NCBI GenBank assembly: GCA_000469685.2
Contig: LS997562.1
Location: forward strand, 43,962,869 to 44,026,868
Direction of reading: 5' to 3'
Source: Haemonchus contortus
Lineage: Eukaryota; Nematoda; Chromadorea; Rhabditida; Trichostrongylidae
DNA: 64,000 bases
Part shown: piece by piece, positions 27,801 to 39,400 of the stretch
How the letters are laid out: each line of letters starts with the position of its first letter
Position numbering within the stretch: the stretch's first letter is position 1
Notes under the pieces: model-generated
The model's database searches: none
What the model was told of the DNA's origin: nothing
What the model saw: the letters and a program-made list of their open reading frames with translations, nothing else
Translations under genes and position numbers: made by a program

Positions 27801-28149
27801 AAAAATGGTTTCCGAAAATTTTCGGCTTCGATTTCTAGAACTTCGACTAGAAATTAGTTTCCGGCTCTATAGTTATGGTATCGCTCTTATGAAGGGACCG
27901 TAAATAATTCTGGGTTCCAACGACGGTAACAGAATATAACCGGGAATAAAATAATTTGGAATGAACTTTTGTCATTGAAGCTCTCAGCAGTTTGTGAAAA
28001 AAAAGTGTTATAAAATTCATGTTGATCAAGTAAATAATGTATTTTCTTCCTTCTGGACCCACATTACATATTTTGAAAAAAAAAGTCTTTCGGAGTTGAT
28101 CAGTGAGGTGCGATTGACCATTTCTTGTAACCTTTACAAATCGAAATCC
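18890..28149. other. No supportable gene apart from the relic at 25.0-25.5 kb
   Basis: T-rich and pyrimidine-rich stretches dominate (for example 24480-24840). The - strand has further protein-like but motif-free frames at 19225-19034, 24309-24070 and 26264-25838, which may be more remnants like the 25.0-25.5 kb relic. Confidence 0.45.
24969..25470 (-). pseudogene. Frame-broken coding relic, identity unknown
   Basis: Three overlapping open stretches in different frames follow one another on the - strand. The first ends at a stop after LIHNTYGG near 25257, the second reads through VIEVTRIISGERVRVRL to about 25162, and the third starts at MDIVDDRPNRSRKVK near 25154. Each has protein-like composition, which suggests one former coding sequence with at least two frameshifts. 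I do not recognise the family; a mobile-element polyprotein is possible. Confidence 0.4.
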
Positions 28150-28335
28150 GTCCAGGCCAATCATATCTTCTGGTCCTACAGCTTAGCTTAGTGCCAGACT
28201 CGCATAGGAGAAAAAGACCACTGGCTGTTTCATCGTTTGGCCGCCATTGTAGGAGCTACATATTCATCCAAACTATTCCAGAGGAAGTTAAATGCGAGGC
28301 GCATCCCGAACAGAACCGATCGGTGCTGGAAAGCG
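28150..28335 (+). mobile_element. Diverged 3' part of a SINE copy
   Basis: GTGCCAGACTCGCATAGGAG, GCCGCCATTGTAGGAGCTAC and GAGGCGCATCCC follow the order of the reference body; the tRNA-like head is missing or eroded. Confidence 0.5.
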
Positions 28336-28528
28336 TTTTTCTCTTTTCTGTTTAGCAATGGGGTTAATAGATTCTAGGCTAGTGTTAGGTAATTCGTGAG
28401 CAAGTTCTTTAGGCCCGTTGTACAGTCCTGACTTATGGTGGAAAGTTTATGAGGAACAAACTTGCTTGAGCTTATTATGACGGCAACTTGTCACTCATCA
28501 TTCCTCACTACTAGTACTACTTCGAGGT

Positions 28529-28607
28529 AGCATAATACTAGATCGACCTTGGAGGAAGGGCTAGTGGAGAACCAGCCCTTGCTTCAAGGTCGATCTAGTA
28601 TTATGCT
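28529..28607. repeat. 79-bp near-perfect hairpin
   Basis: The arms AGCATAATACTAGATCGACC... and its reverse complement are 23 bp and perfect (28529-28551 and 28585-28607). The inner part adds AAGGGCT/AGCCCTT pairing around a loop of about 12 nt. It could be a palindromic mobile-element remnant or a hairpin RNA; the unbroken outer stem is more like the former. Confidence 0.7.
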
Positions 28608-29114
28608 TTATGAGTTCATATGAGTTGTTAGATTGGCGCCAATAATGAATCATTGTATTGTCTAGGTTTGAGTAAATTACCTGGATGTAGTGGTTTTTGT
28701 GTAAGTCTAGGCTTGAGTGTCAAGGACCTTGAGTTTGCTGGAAACATCAGTGTAGAAGGCACCTTTTAGGTGCTAACTCCTAGCTACGACAGATTACTTT
28801 AGTACTTTGTGATGGCAAAACGCCTAAGTAATGAAGTTTTAGAGTCTGCTTCAATTTCTTCATTGTTTTGTGCACTTTCAATATAATATAGACGTTTTTC
28901 GCAATGCCTTCATCTTTTCATTACTGTCTTTATTTCTTTCAGTTCAGTTTTCTAGACAAATAACGAAAGGCAATGAAATATCTTAAAAGAAATAATCGAA
29001 AGTCAAAGTGAATTGATTTGCAAAAGTGAGACGGCTAAGTTTTCATTACAAAAAACTTTGATTACGGCTGTTTTCGGTGATTACTTTAAATGAATCGAGG
29101 AGAAGACAGAATCT

Positions 29115-29181
29115 TGGTAGTGTAGGGATAAGGCACGGTTTCCAATAATCGTGAGTAAGGTTCGAGTCCCATCTAAGACCT
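29115..29181 (+). tRNA. tRNA-like sequence, probably a decayed tRNA or SINE head
   Basis: TAGTGTAGGGATAAGG resembles an A box, GGTTCGAGTCC is a strong B box, and the ends TCTTGG and CTAAGA can pair with one wobble. The anticodon arm does not fold cleanly, so no isotype is given. It could belong to a second tRNA-derived repeat family. Confidence 0.3.
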
Positions 29182-29929
29182 TCCTTGTAACCTGGCATTT
29201 TTGCGGTTTTCGCATCTCAAACTGCGTTGAAACAACAGCCAAACAAGACTTTTAAGCCCAACTATTTGCTTTTTAGTGACTTTTACGACTGGTTACTGAC
29301 TTTTAAATGATTATTTTCTTGAAACTGTCAGTCAAAGAAAGACCATCGTAGACATTCGTAATCACATTTGTCATTTGGGAATAAAGATTGGTACCATGTT
29401 ACTTTTTGTGAAAATGGGACTGAAGAAAACTTAGTAGCTGAAGGAACATCATCCCAAAAGCCATAAAGTAGAATCAGAAGCAGGTCAATGTATCCTTCCT
29501 TCTCACAGCCTTTTTGTTATGAGCAGGAGTCGAGTATTCTCTGGGCAGAATATTAAGTTACCTCTCCAAGTAATTCTGTTGATCTGTAAACGTTCAATTG
29601 TCTATGCGACTATTTTCAGCTTATGTTGTTTACTATGAGTAGGATATCAACTTACTTACTCAAGTAACTGTGAAGACCTGTAAACATTTAAGTGTCGCCG
29701 TGGTTTCTTGTGGAAGTTGGGCAAGTGCTGAGGCGAAGACCTGGCTTGGGTGCTTCTTTTTTATGCTTGCCTATGTAATGAAAAGTAATCAAAGTAGTAA
29801 TATCCTGGATTAATCCCGTCTTCAATCCGCAATCTGTCGCTATCCACTCTCTATATTGTATAATCGAGATGTGTCGTATTGATATGTCTGGCAATAAATT
29901 CTACGACGACAGCATTGGGGGGACCAGCT

Positions 29930-30438
29930 GTCCGCGCAACATCCTTCATTGACCTGAATTCTCTGTGGCCATTGCGTTCCGCCAAATCGTACAATATCAT
30001 GTGTCTTCGCGAATTTCGGGACTGATATCTCGATATATCGTCAGTGATAAAGGTTGATGTATTATTTAGAGAGCGCTCGTCAATTGTGAACCAAGAGAGG
30101 CGGAGATCATCAAGAGATACATCAGAAGAACGTTTGACCCGTCAGACAGTGAATAGAGGACACTCGAGAGCCGGAGAGGTGACAGACCGCAACGAACTCG
30201 GCGACGGCGACGATGTTCGTCTGGTGACTAGCTGACTGTTTGACTGAAGAGACTTGCCGCCATCACTGGACGATAGATCTCACTCGACCCCGCTCACTCT
30301 TATTCCCCAATCGCACAGCGCCAACGGATTCGAAGTCGTACTGTAGTCCTAGGTATGTTTGATTATTTTATTGGTTTCCTAATTTCTTTTGTTCGTCCTG
30401 TAGGTTACTGTAGGGAGTACTGTAACACTGTGTTCCAG
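29930..30438 (+). promoter_or_regulatory. nab-1: Probable nab-1 promoter, 5' UTR exon and first intron
   Basis: Upstream of the first coding exon is a compositionally exon-like stretch (about 30044-30352) that ends at a good donor, CCTAG|gtatgt, at 30353. An 86-nt intron then runs to the acceptor tgttccag ending at 30438. The spliced leader part would be noncoding because its longest frame stops at 30236-30238. The acceptor could instead receive a nematode trans-spliced leader; sequence alone does not separate the two. The transcription start is not visible to me. Confidence 0.4.
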
Positions 30439-30444
30439 GCAGAC

Positions 30445-33400
30445 ATGACGACAGCTTCAGAGCTTTTCTCTGAGGATGCTCGGACACGATTTTCGCACAC
30501 AAAAGCGTTGTTTGAGCAGTTGGAACGGCAACAAGAAGTGAGTTGAATCTTCCTAAGGGACTTACTATGTTTGTAAGCGGACCAGGACCATCTTTATATT
30601 CCTCTCTATTCGTCTGAAAGTAGGGTATAGGCTGCTTCTTACTGACACCATTACTGCTTACTACAAAGTGGATCAGTAGCTTGTAAAGACTGCCTCGCAT
30701 CAGGCTAAATCTACCTTTTGAATCAGGAGTGAGATTGTTTGATCTGGGTTTGACCTATCGCAGTACTGCATATTTTTTGACCTTTTATACTCGAAATAGT
30801 TTGTGAAAAGACGAATTATGGTTTTATCATTTATTTCTTTTTTTACATAACCAATTTCTTTTCCCTACCATTTATCTTCTGGTTGAATGGGTCCAAGAGA
30901 ATGAAGTAAAAGGATGATTCCTTCAATATAATGTGAAACTTATCGTTCTACATCAATGCCCATAAATGAGTTCGAAGGCCCTTATAGTAGATTCTTTCAG
31001 ATTTTTCTCTCCAGGTCAGGTAAAAAGTAACAAGATGAATGTTAGCTGGTCTTATAGTTCAGAGCTTTACGTAGCTCAATTAACTGTGATTATCCCGACG
31101 CCATGAAGAGCCGTAAAAACACTTCCGTGGAACGATGAATGAGTGGTTATGAGGTCTCCGAGTTGTTGTGACCTTGTGAAATGTGCGATTCTCACATTCT
31201 TTTGGACCATCGGCCGATAGTAGCACGAAGTTACTGCTACCTATTCCCTGACAGTTCTAGTATTCGGGTTGCGGTGAGTTTTTCTGGAAAGGAATTCTAA
31301 GCCAAATGTTGGTCACTATGATGATGATCGCTCTTCTGATGAGGATGCCATCTGAAAGCCAACTGAGGTCATAAGGCAAGGGATTTAGGTCGAACGGGAC
31401 AAGAGCTCATCGTCGAATTTCTGGAAGGAATGTTATTGCTGGTAATTTCTTACTAATAATCGACCACTTATCTTTCACTGCTCGATAGGTTTTTCTGAGT
31501 TTTCGGATAGAACTCATGCTTTCGTACTCCTCTACGCACCAACTCTCTGGACCTGGGTTCAGACAAAGATCTTTGTGGCAGAGAGGCTTGAAAAAAGAAG
31601 GGGAGAGTCAAGCTCATCAGAAACACCCTTCAACTCCATGGATCTTCATGGTGGGACGGCAGAAATTATCTGAAGGCCTTAGAAAACGATGTGATCTAGG
31701 TAAGCCTTCAGAGCTAGTTTACGGTAGCTTCTCGACCTATTGTTTGAAGTTAACTTTTTACAACTAACATAGAGTGGTGGGGTTTTCACAAGGTTACCCA
31801 ATGTTGCTGTCATTAGCAATCTCTTGTTTTCAAATCTCTAGAACAGGTGGAATGAGGTAAAATAAAATAAGACCCGGGCTCTAAGAAGTCCATTTTTGGC
31901 CTCAGTTGAGGATAGGGCGGTGGAATTAAACCGTTTGAGGATCTTTTAGACGCTGAACGTGAATAGAGAACTACAAAGCTCACATCTAACTGGCCAACTT
32001 AACTTGAACATCTTAAAAGAACTATTTAAGTGTTTTAGGACCACATTGGAAGGAAAGAGCTCGTCCCTTTTTTCTATGTAGTCTTGAATTCCTCGTTGAT
32101 CACTTTCTAGAATTGTAGATAAGTTCAAACCCCTCAAATTGTTTTCGTTCGTCCTTATACGAATCTGAGGCATAACTGCATCGCTCAGCTTCTGGGAATA
32201 ACTTCCGTCGAACGCTTGAGTCAAAAATGAGTGGCAGGTGCTGGCTGTTGTCAATCGCCAAATGGCAAAGAATCCTTCTTTGGAATGAGCTATTTTTTTC
32301 AAAAGCTGTTCGCTGACACCGCCCCGTCTAACCATATTGTTGCGTTCGAAATTTCTCAAAATGCTCTTCACACACCTCAAATTCTTCATCACAATGAACT
32401 TCTTTGTTGTGAAATTAGTGATAGAATAGGAGAATAGGAACGCTTCCAAAAGGGGGGGGGGGGTTCAAAAATAGAAAAAGGCACTGAAGGATTATAAATT
32501 AACAATGATCTAGGCAGTCGAAAGATCAGAAATGAGATGGTGCAGGTGCAAGAGGGTTATGCTTATGATGGAGGGGGGAAGTTTTTTTTTGCTAAATGGT
32601 AAAGTTGTATCCTCCCCAGTCATTTGTGTGTTCACTCTCCTATAGAAACCTTATGGGAATTTCCTTGTGCGTGTGAATTCAGGGCTTCTGAATATGTGAG
32701 TTTCGAACAAATTATATTTGAATCTAGCGATGTTGACAATATTGTCATTGTTGCTGTGGAGGAGATGTTAAGTAACTGAAATTCAACGAACATTATAAAC
32801 ATATAAAAATTAAATGGATGCATGCTCGGGCTCGCAAAAGATGATAAGCTTTTCAAGGCATTCACAACATTCGGGGATCCTGTGTATGAGAGTTCCTCGT
32901 GCGTCTTCCGCTCTTTCCTTCATGCCCTCAAGTTCAAAGATTATAATGAAAAAATGTGACGGGTCTCTATCTGGGCCACCGTAAAGTGGAATCTTTACAT
33001 TTAAAATGTTGAAGAAAAAGCATCAAAATAACGGAATAAGCATAAAATAGCAGCCGAAGGTTTATTATGATATTAGGAACGTCAGGGTGTATAAAGAGGA
33101 ACTCTCTGAAGACGCCATTTCACATGAGATATGAAAATTCAGGTACCATCGTTTTATTCTCCTCGTCCAACTCGACAACAAGCACCACCACCACCACTTC
33201 CACCGAAACCTACCGTGCCCTGTCCCTCCAGCCCAATCTCTCAGGTATTTCTCAGACTATATTTATTTGAATATAAATTTTTCGGCGTATGTGGTGGTTC
33301 TACTGGTTTTTGTTCATGCCCATTGATGAGATGGCTTCAGAGCGACTCAAAGATGAGAGCAGTCTTGATGAACTCCTTGCACCATTAGCTCTAGTTCCTC

Positions 33401-36400
33401 ATTGAGGCTTCACGGATCTGTTTACCGCTCTTCCATGCCTTTTTTCAACAAGTGAAACATTTCAGTCGAAGAACACCTTGTGACTATCGTCGCAATGATG
33501 TAAACATTTGGATAAAGAATAAGCAACAAACATCCTACTTAGAAGGCGGTATTCAGAATATTTGCCTGTGATAGTTAATGAGTATTAAGCTCTCTTGGTT
33601 CGATTATCTTATTTTGGCATGCGCCACGCACTTTGTTTTCGTTCAAATCGTGGTGAAGTCCTTATGGATAACCATCCTACACAATGAATTTGGGCTTCTC
33701 CGATGAATTTCCACACCCAGTTTCTCCGTTTTGGGTGGATTTCGATGAGGTACACTTGTGCTTTCAGGCATCTCATCTGCCTTTTTTTTGCAGTGGAAAA
33801 TTTTTTTGACCATCCTGATGTCATTTCTGCTTCTAAGAAATTTTCGCATGTGAAAAGAGGAGACTTTGTTCACATTTCTTCCCGTGATGAAACCTTTTTC
33901 GGGTTTGATTCCCCAGACTTAGAAAACCATGGCCGTCCGTTTCGTTCCATTTCATCAAAACAAAGCTCTGTTATGCATCTCGTGGGAGACAAGCAATGGA
34001 TTTGTTATTATGAGCTGACGGCCAATTTTCAGGCACAGGGTATTGTTGAGCTCATGTAAGGCGTCACATTAGGGCGAAACTACTACATCCTGAACAACCC
34101 ACCCAGAATCTCTTGTGCTGCTGTACAAGGGCTTCGAAAAGGAACTTGGTGTTCAATTTGAGAGGCAAACGCATTTTGTGTGTCGGTCCTCTTGTTCCCT
34201 TAGATTGTAAAAGATTTATTCTTGGCTTTCTACATATTTTTGAAAGAATATTACTGTTCTTTCACAAAAGGATGAACCCTAAATGGGGATTCAAAACTGC
34301 GAGGTGGAAAGCTAAAGGTCTTGGCATCGTTTGTTACTGTAAATTTTCAATTCATCTCACTTTCTTTGTTTTTCCCAGGCGATTCCATGATAGAACTCCT
34401 AACTTTTTTTTATTTAGGGACTTTTTGTCTTTACATTGAACCCTGTTCGGTTTTTTAAAGTAACTTACATCCGTGGGTTAAGGCGGCAATTGGCGCAATA
34501 TCACACACCGTGGTCCGTGGATCGAATCCCGAATCGTCACCCGCCTAAGCCAATCAAGCATTCCATCCCCTCCAAGGCTGCCGGCTGCTAATCGGTATCA
34601 GGCCCTTCTGAGAGGATAAAAGCTCTGACTTATATATTGGTTGGCATTCGCAGGCCACTGTGTAGTCCACTTATGCATCGAGCACGCCACCGCGTTTCTG
34701 AATGGATACGATTTCGTAGGTGTATGTCAAACGCGGGATTGATTAAATTTAATAGCTATAAACTTTATCCCTTTTATTCACATTTCAGTATGTAAGCAAG
34801 AGAAAGCTATATTTCATTGTGCTTCAAAGCGGACCTTTTTCGAAAGGTGGGAGATCTCAGCGATTTCCAGTGGTAGCATGCTCCCCAAGTTTTAAAGCTG
34901 TCCCTGTTATAAAATATATGCAAACGAGAGTTCGTCGACTAGGACGTCGGTAAGGATCAAAGAGTAGGCCATTAGCTAAGAATAGCCAGCTCCCTTGCTC
35001 TTCTTTCTCTCACGCGTCAAGCTAAAGCTTTGGCGCGGGCGTGTTCCCAGCAGTATCAAGTCATTCCCACATTGGGCGTTGCATAAAATCAGATAAGCCC
35101 TAGCCAACATGGCAATCTATTTATTCGCAGCCAGTTTTTAACGTCATTTTCACCCTTTCAGCCACTGAAATTTTAACCTCTCATGTTATCTGGTGGTTCT
35201 CTACGTATTTCCACATGAGTACTCTAATTTTTCGTCATAGTTCTTCATTTTCACAGTCCACTACGTCCGTGGTTGACTGTTGAACAGTCAGCTGTCCGTA
35301 TTCGATGGCAAACCAGTCAGCAATTTAAAATTCCACGCTCAATACGCTCTTAGCCTTCCGCCCAGTGAGCAATCACTCCCACTCCGTTCTACATCTATCG
35401 ATATTTTCCATCCACCCACACTGATTGTCCTTATTTGATCCGTCCCGTGTTTTCTCCTCCCCATACATGGTATTCATGTCAAAAACATGAACTTCATAGC
35501 CGACATTTTTCAGGTGGCTCGAAACTTTTCCGAACTGGCTTCCGATTTGGAACTGTTGAATCGTGGATCAACACGAGACCAACAACTGCATGATCCTCCC
35601 AAGTGAGCTTTCTTTAGGCAACGTTTTTTGGAGATTTTATGTAGTCTTTGTTTGGTAAAGGATTACCGTGGCCATTAGTTTGAGTTTGCTTGCTGGCATT
35701 GGCTTTGTTCATATTCATTTCGGTTTCGAAAATACATTTTGGAGCTAATATTCTGTTTTTCGACATCACTTTTTTTTGTCCCTATTCATGGATAGAGATC
35801 GATAATTTTATATTCCCACCTCGAGATTTCAGAATGAAAGTTTTCCCTCATATCCAATCGGTAATGAGCTCTATAGTCAGAAATTTTTTCGAAATCCTCT
35901 TTATAAAGCTGTTTAGATGAACAAATCTGATTTCTATTGGTAAAATTAATATTCTGTATAATTGCCTCAACCTTGGTTAGGTGGTATATGTAAAGTATAC
36001 TCAAAAGGTCTCTAAACCTTTTTTCTGCGGACCTTCCTCCAGAATTCAACCCGGTTCTTCCGCACCACTACCACCGCGTATACTTACCCCAATACTAGAA
36101 TCTTGCTCGATTAGTTTTTCTAGTTGTTCTCCCGGACACGTTTGTAACTTCGGATTTTTTTTTGAATTAAGTTTGATATTCCTAAATTTTGAAGGGCGGA
36201 AGTGGTGTAGTGGCAAGTGGCGCACGGTATCACACGCACCGTCAGGGGCAACCAAGCCTTCCATCCCTCCGGGGTCGGTGAATTGGTACCAGACTTGTCT
36301 GGGAGGATAAAAGCGCTGACTTGTAAATCGGCTGGCCACCGCAAGTCATTGTATAGGCCACATACGCACTCATTACGCCACTACGATTCTGAATGGAAGT

Positions 36401-39400
36401 CGAGTGCGGGGGCGCATCCCTCAAACGGGATTGATCAACGCCAAAAACTTTATCCTATACTTTATTCCTAAATTTTATTATTATTATGGCAACAAGAAAC
36501 TCTCTGAGTGTGAGTAGATGCCATAACAGCCACTTGCCCTCGGAAAGCCCTATCAAAAAGTCGAAGTAAGGTAGTCAGCTGACTTATCAGAAAGATTTGA
36601 TTATGGGTTTCAGATTCTTAATAACATCCTACCTAGATGGTTTTTGAGAATTGTTCTTCTTCCTTAAATGGTTGGAATATCATAGTATAATAGAAGCAAA
36701 TAATCGGCATTAACCCTTTTAGAGCATATCCATCCAATATAAATGCCTATTTCAATATTAAGCAAGGTTTTGATTTCAGATTATGATGTTTTTATTAGGT
36801 AACTAAATGGGATCTGAGGTTTTCATTTCGTTTTTTAAAGTTCAAAACGTTAAAAAAATCGACACTAGTAGGTGAATAATTAGTCGAGGATTGTATTAGT
36901 CACTTGTTTTTCAATTCGTCAAAATTTTCTGCGGCGTTCGTGTATTCAATTCAAACGAAAATAATCTCCAGCTTATCTTATCTCACCGTACCATTTCGAT
37001 GTAGTCATGGTTAGCGGTCATGCGCTGAGGTGCAGTGTTTAGCTCCTAGTAATAATACTGTCCTCTGTTGTGATTTGTGCCGCTACGCTGGGTTTCTGTA
37101 AGTTGGCATAAGATAGTTCTGCCTGATTGAGACTGATTTCAAAACTTTTTCTGAGATTTTTTTTAAATCAATTCTACTAAAATAATTTTTACTTATTTAA
37201 TACATATTTTGATGTTGTTGAATGTTAGATTTGTCAAACGACAAGTTTTTTATTAACAAGTTGTATACCCAATGAGCATAGTCGGGCCCCTACCGAATTC
37301 GTTACCTTTTCTTTTTTTTTTTAATCAAGATGGTAATTTCACCAGCTGGATTCTTTCGTATGAAGACTTGCCTGAAAAGGTCAATTCTTCATCACGAAAG
37401 GATTCAGTGAGAGGGATTCCATCGTGATAATAGATTTCTGACATCATAAGTTCATTTTTTACAAAATTTATTCGGGTTCCCATAATATATTCAGCTTGCG
37501 GAAAATCTGATCTCCAGTATCCACCATCATAGGATTGAGAACCCGTTCATTATCCACTGCTAGATTCCTTTGAATATCTTGGCCACAAAAGTTCAGACAC
37601 GAAGATTGGATTTCCAAAAGTTTAGTGGGAATGGTTGTTGAGAGCAGTTTTTATCTAAGATAACTGGTATAGCTGTGCCGTATGGAAGCGTATAATCGGC
37701 AGTGCTTTCATGCCCTAAACTCGTTAAGTTCATTGGAAATGGTCGCTGAGAAATTGAATTACAAGCCGCTCTGCGATCGGATGGATGTGCATATCAGGCC
37801 TCGTTACTCTTTCCAACCACTAGCCAATATCACTTTTGCACGCTTGGCATCCTTCAGTTGCTCGGAAACATCGAGTATTTTCAACTTTGTAGTGGGCGAA
37901 TAGTTCATAGGGCAACCAAACCTTCTTACAGGCTCATTTTTCTTCTTTTAACAGTTTTTCATGAGATGGAGAAGATTTTCCTTGCCCAGCAGCATGAAGC
38001 ATTTCTTGCTCTATCTGGGACGGACAAAGGAATTTGTATGAGCGAAATCATTTAGTGTAGTCGCTTAATCAAAGCCTGAAGCCTGTGGCTCTTCGGTGAC
38101 TCAATCCCGTTTTTGGGGCATTATTATGCAATTATGCTGAATAAATTACCCCTGCCTTCGTCTCCTATTCAGACTCGATGTGGCGGTTTGAATGCGTATG
38201 TGGCCTATACAATGACTTGCGGTAGCTCGCCCATCTACAAGTCAGTGCTTTTAACCTCTTGGACGAGTCTGGTACCAATCAACCAAACCCAGAGGGATGG
38301 AGGGCTTGGTTACCTTTAGCAAGTGTTGGTACGGTACGGAGTTTTATCTTGAGACCATGAGTGTGTGGTATTTCGTCGCTTGCCTTTACTGTGCACCCGT
38401 CAGTAATATTATATTGAGTTATTGAGTTCCCCGAAACCCACCCTGTAGCTGGCCTAGCAGTTCAGGCGTCTATGTACGCTTTAGTCGTCCAAGGGTGGAT
38501 ATGCAGACCAGAGTCAAGCGGTTTACAAGGGAAAGAGAGGGGGGGTTCGGTTTTCGGGACTGCTCTCTAGACTTTTTGCGCTAGACAGGATTGTCTTTTT
38601 CTTAGTCTCGTAGTGGGGCTCCAAGCTGAGAAGAAAAGGAAGGTGTTTCACTTTGCAATTCATGATCTAAATTCATGATATCCCGAGTTCATCTTTAGAT
38701 GATCTCCAGAGCATCTCAGAACTAAGATTTACATTACCTGCTGTCTCTAATTTGCGAAAGGTATAGGAAGATAAGTACAGCTAGGGGATGAAGATATCCT
38801 CTGATGTTGAGAGGGATATTCCTCTGATTGCATTCTTTTGGTCCGACTTCTAACAAATCTTACATTTTGCTTTAAATTATACGGCACTTGGTTAAGAGTA
38901 TACTGCTCTGAATTTTTTGGTCATCCTCATTCATCAAGAGAGCTAATTTTTTGAGAGGTTTTCCCTGCTGCAGTTTTTCAGTGATTGATTATTTCCTCAT
39001 AAAAAGTCGAAAATGTCTGGGTCGGCCCTTTCACTGGGCGATGCTCTTCATCATTTTGCACAGGAAAATTTCGGGTCTGCAGTTGGAAAAACTAAGTTGA
39101 AGGGGAAATGCTTCTAAGCCACTGATTGGGACTACCTGCATACTTGTTTTATTTCTTCAAGCTACTTAGTTTTATTTGAATTTCTTGATACTCCTCTTCA
39201 GCGTATCACGTGTTATGGCTTGGTTGCTAAAATTTTCAGCTGATTATAGGTATCATAACATTGTAAGGCTTCGTGGACATTGGTGTCTTGAGGGTTTTCG
39301 CTGTAAGGAGTTCAGCTTTTCATAAACTACATTTTTGGGAGGTCTGAGTCCAGAAATCGAGTTAGCGAGGCTCAGTTTGAAGTGCGAGGGTAATTATTTC

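Noticed and set aside
31516..31767. Candidate extra nab-1 exon between exons 1 and 2
   Set aside because: Exon 1 and exon 2 both join in phase 0 and the segment has no matching acceptor and donor pair.
33703..34059. 118-codon + strand frame in nab-1 intron 2
   Set aside because: No motif and no splice-consistent ends, and it is not needed for the phase of flanking exons; the length is within chance.
36046..36471. Several overlapping short ORFs near 36.0-36.5 kb
   Set aside because: They are translations of the SINE, and the same peptides recur at 9.6 kb and 38.2 kb.
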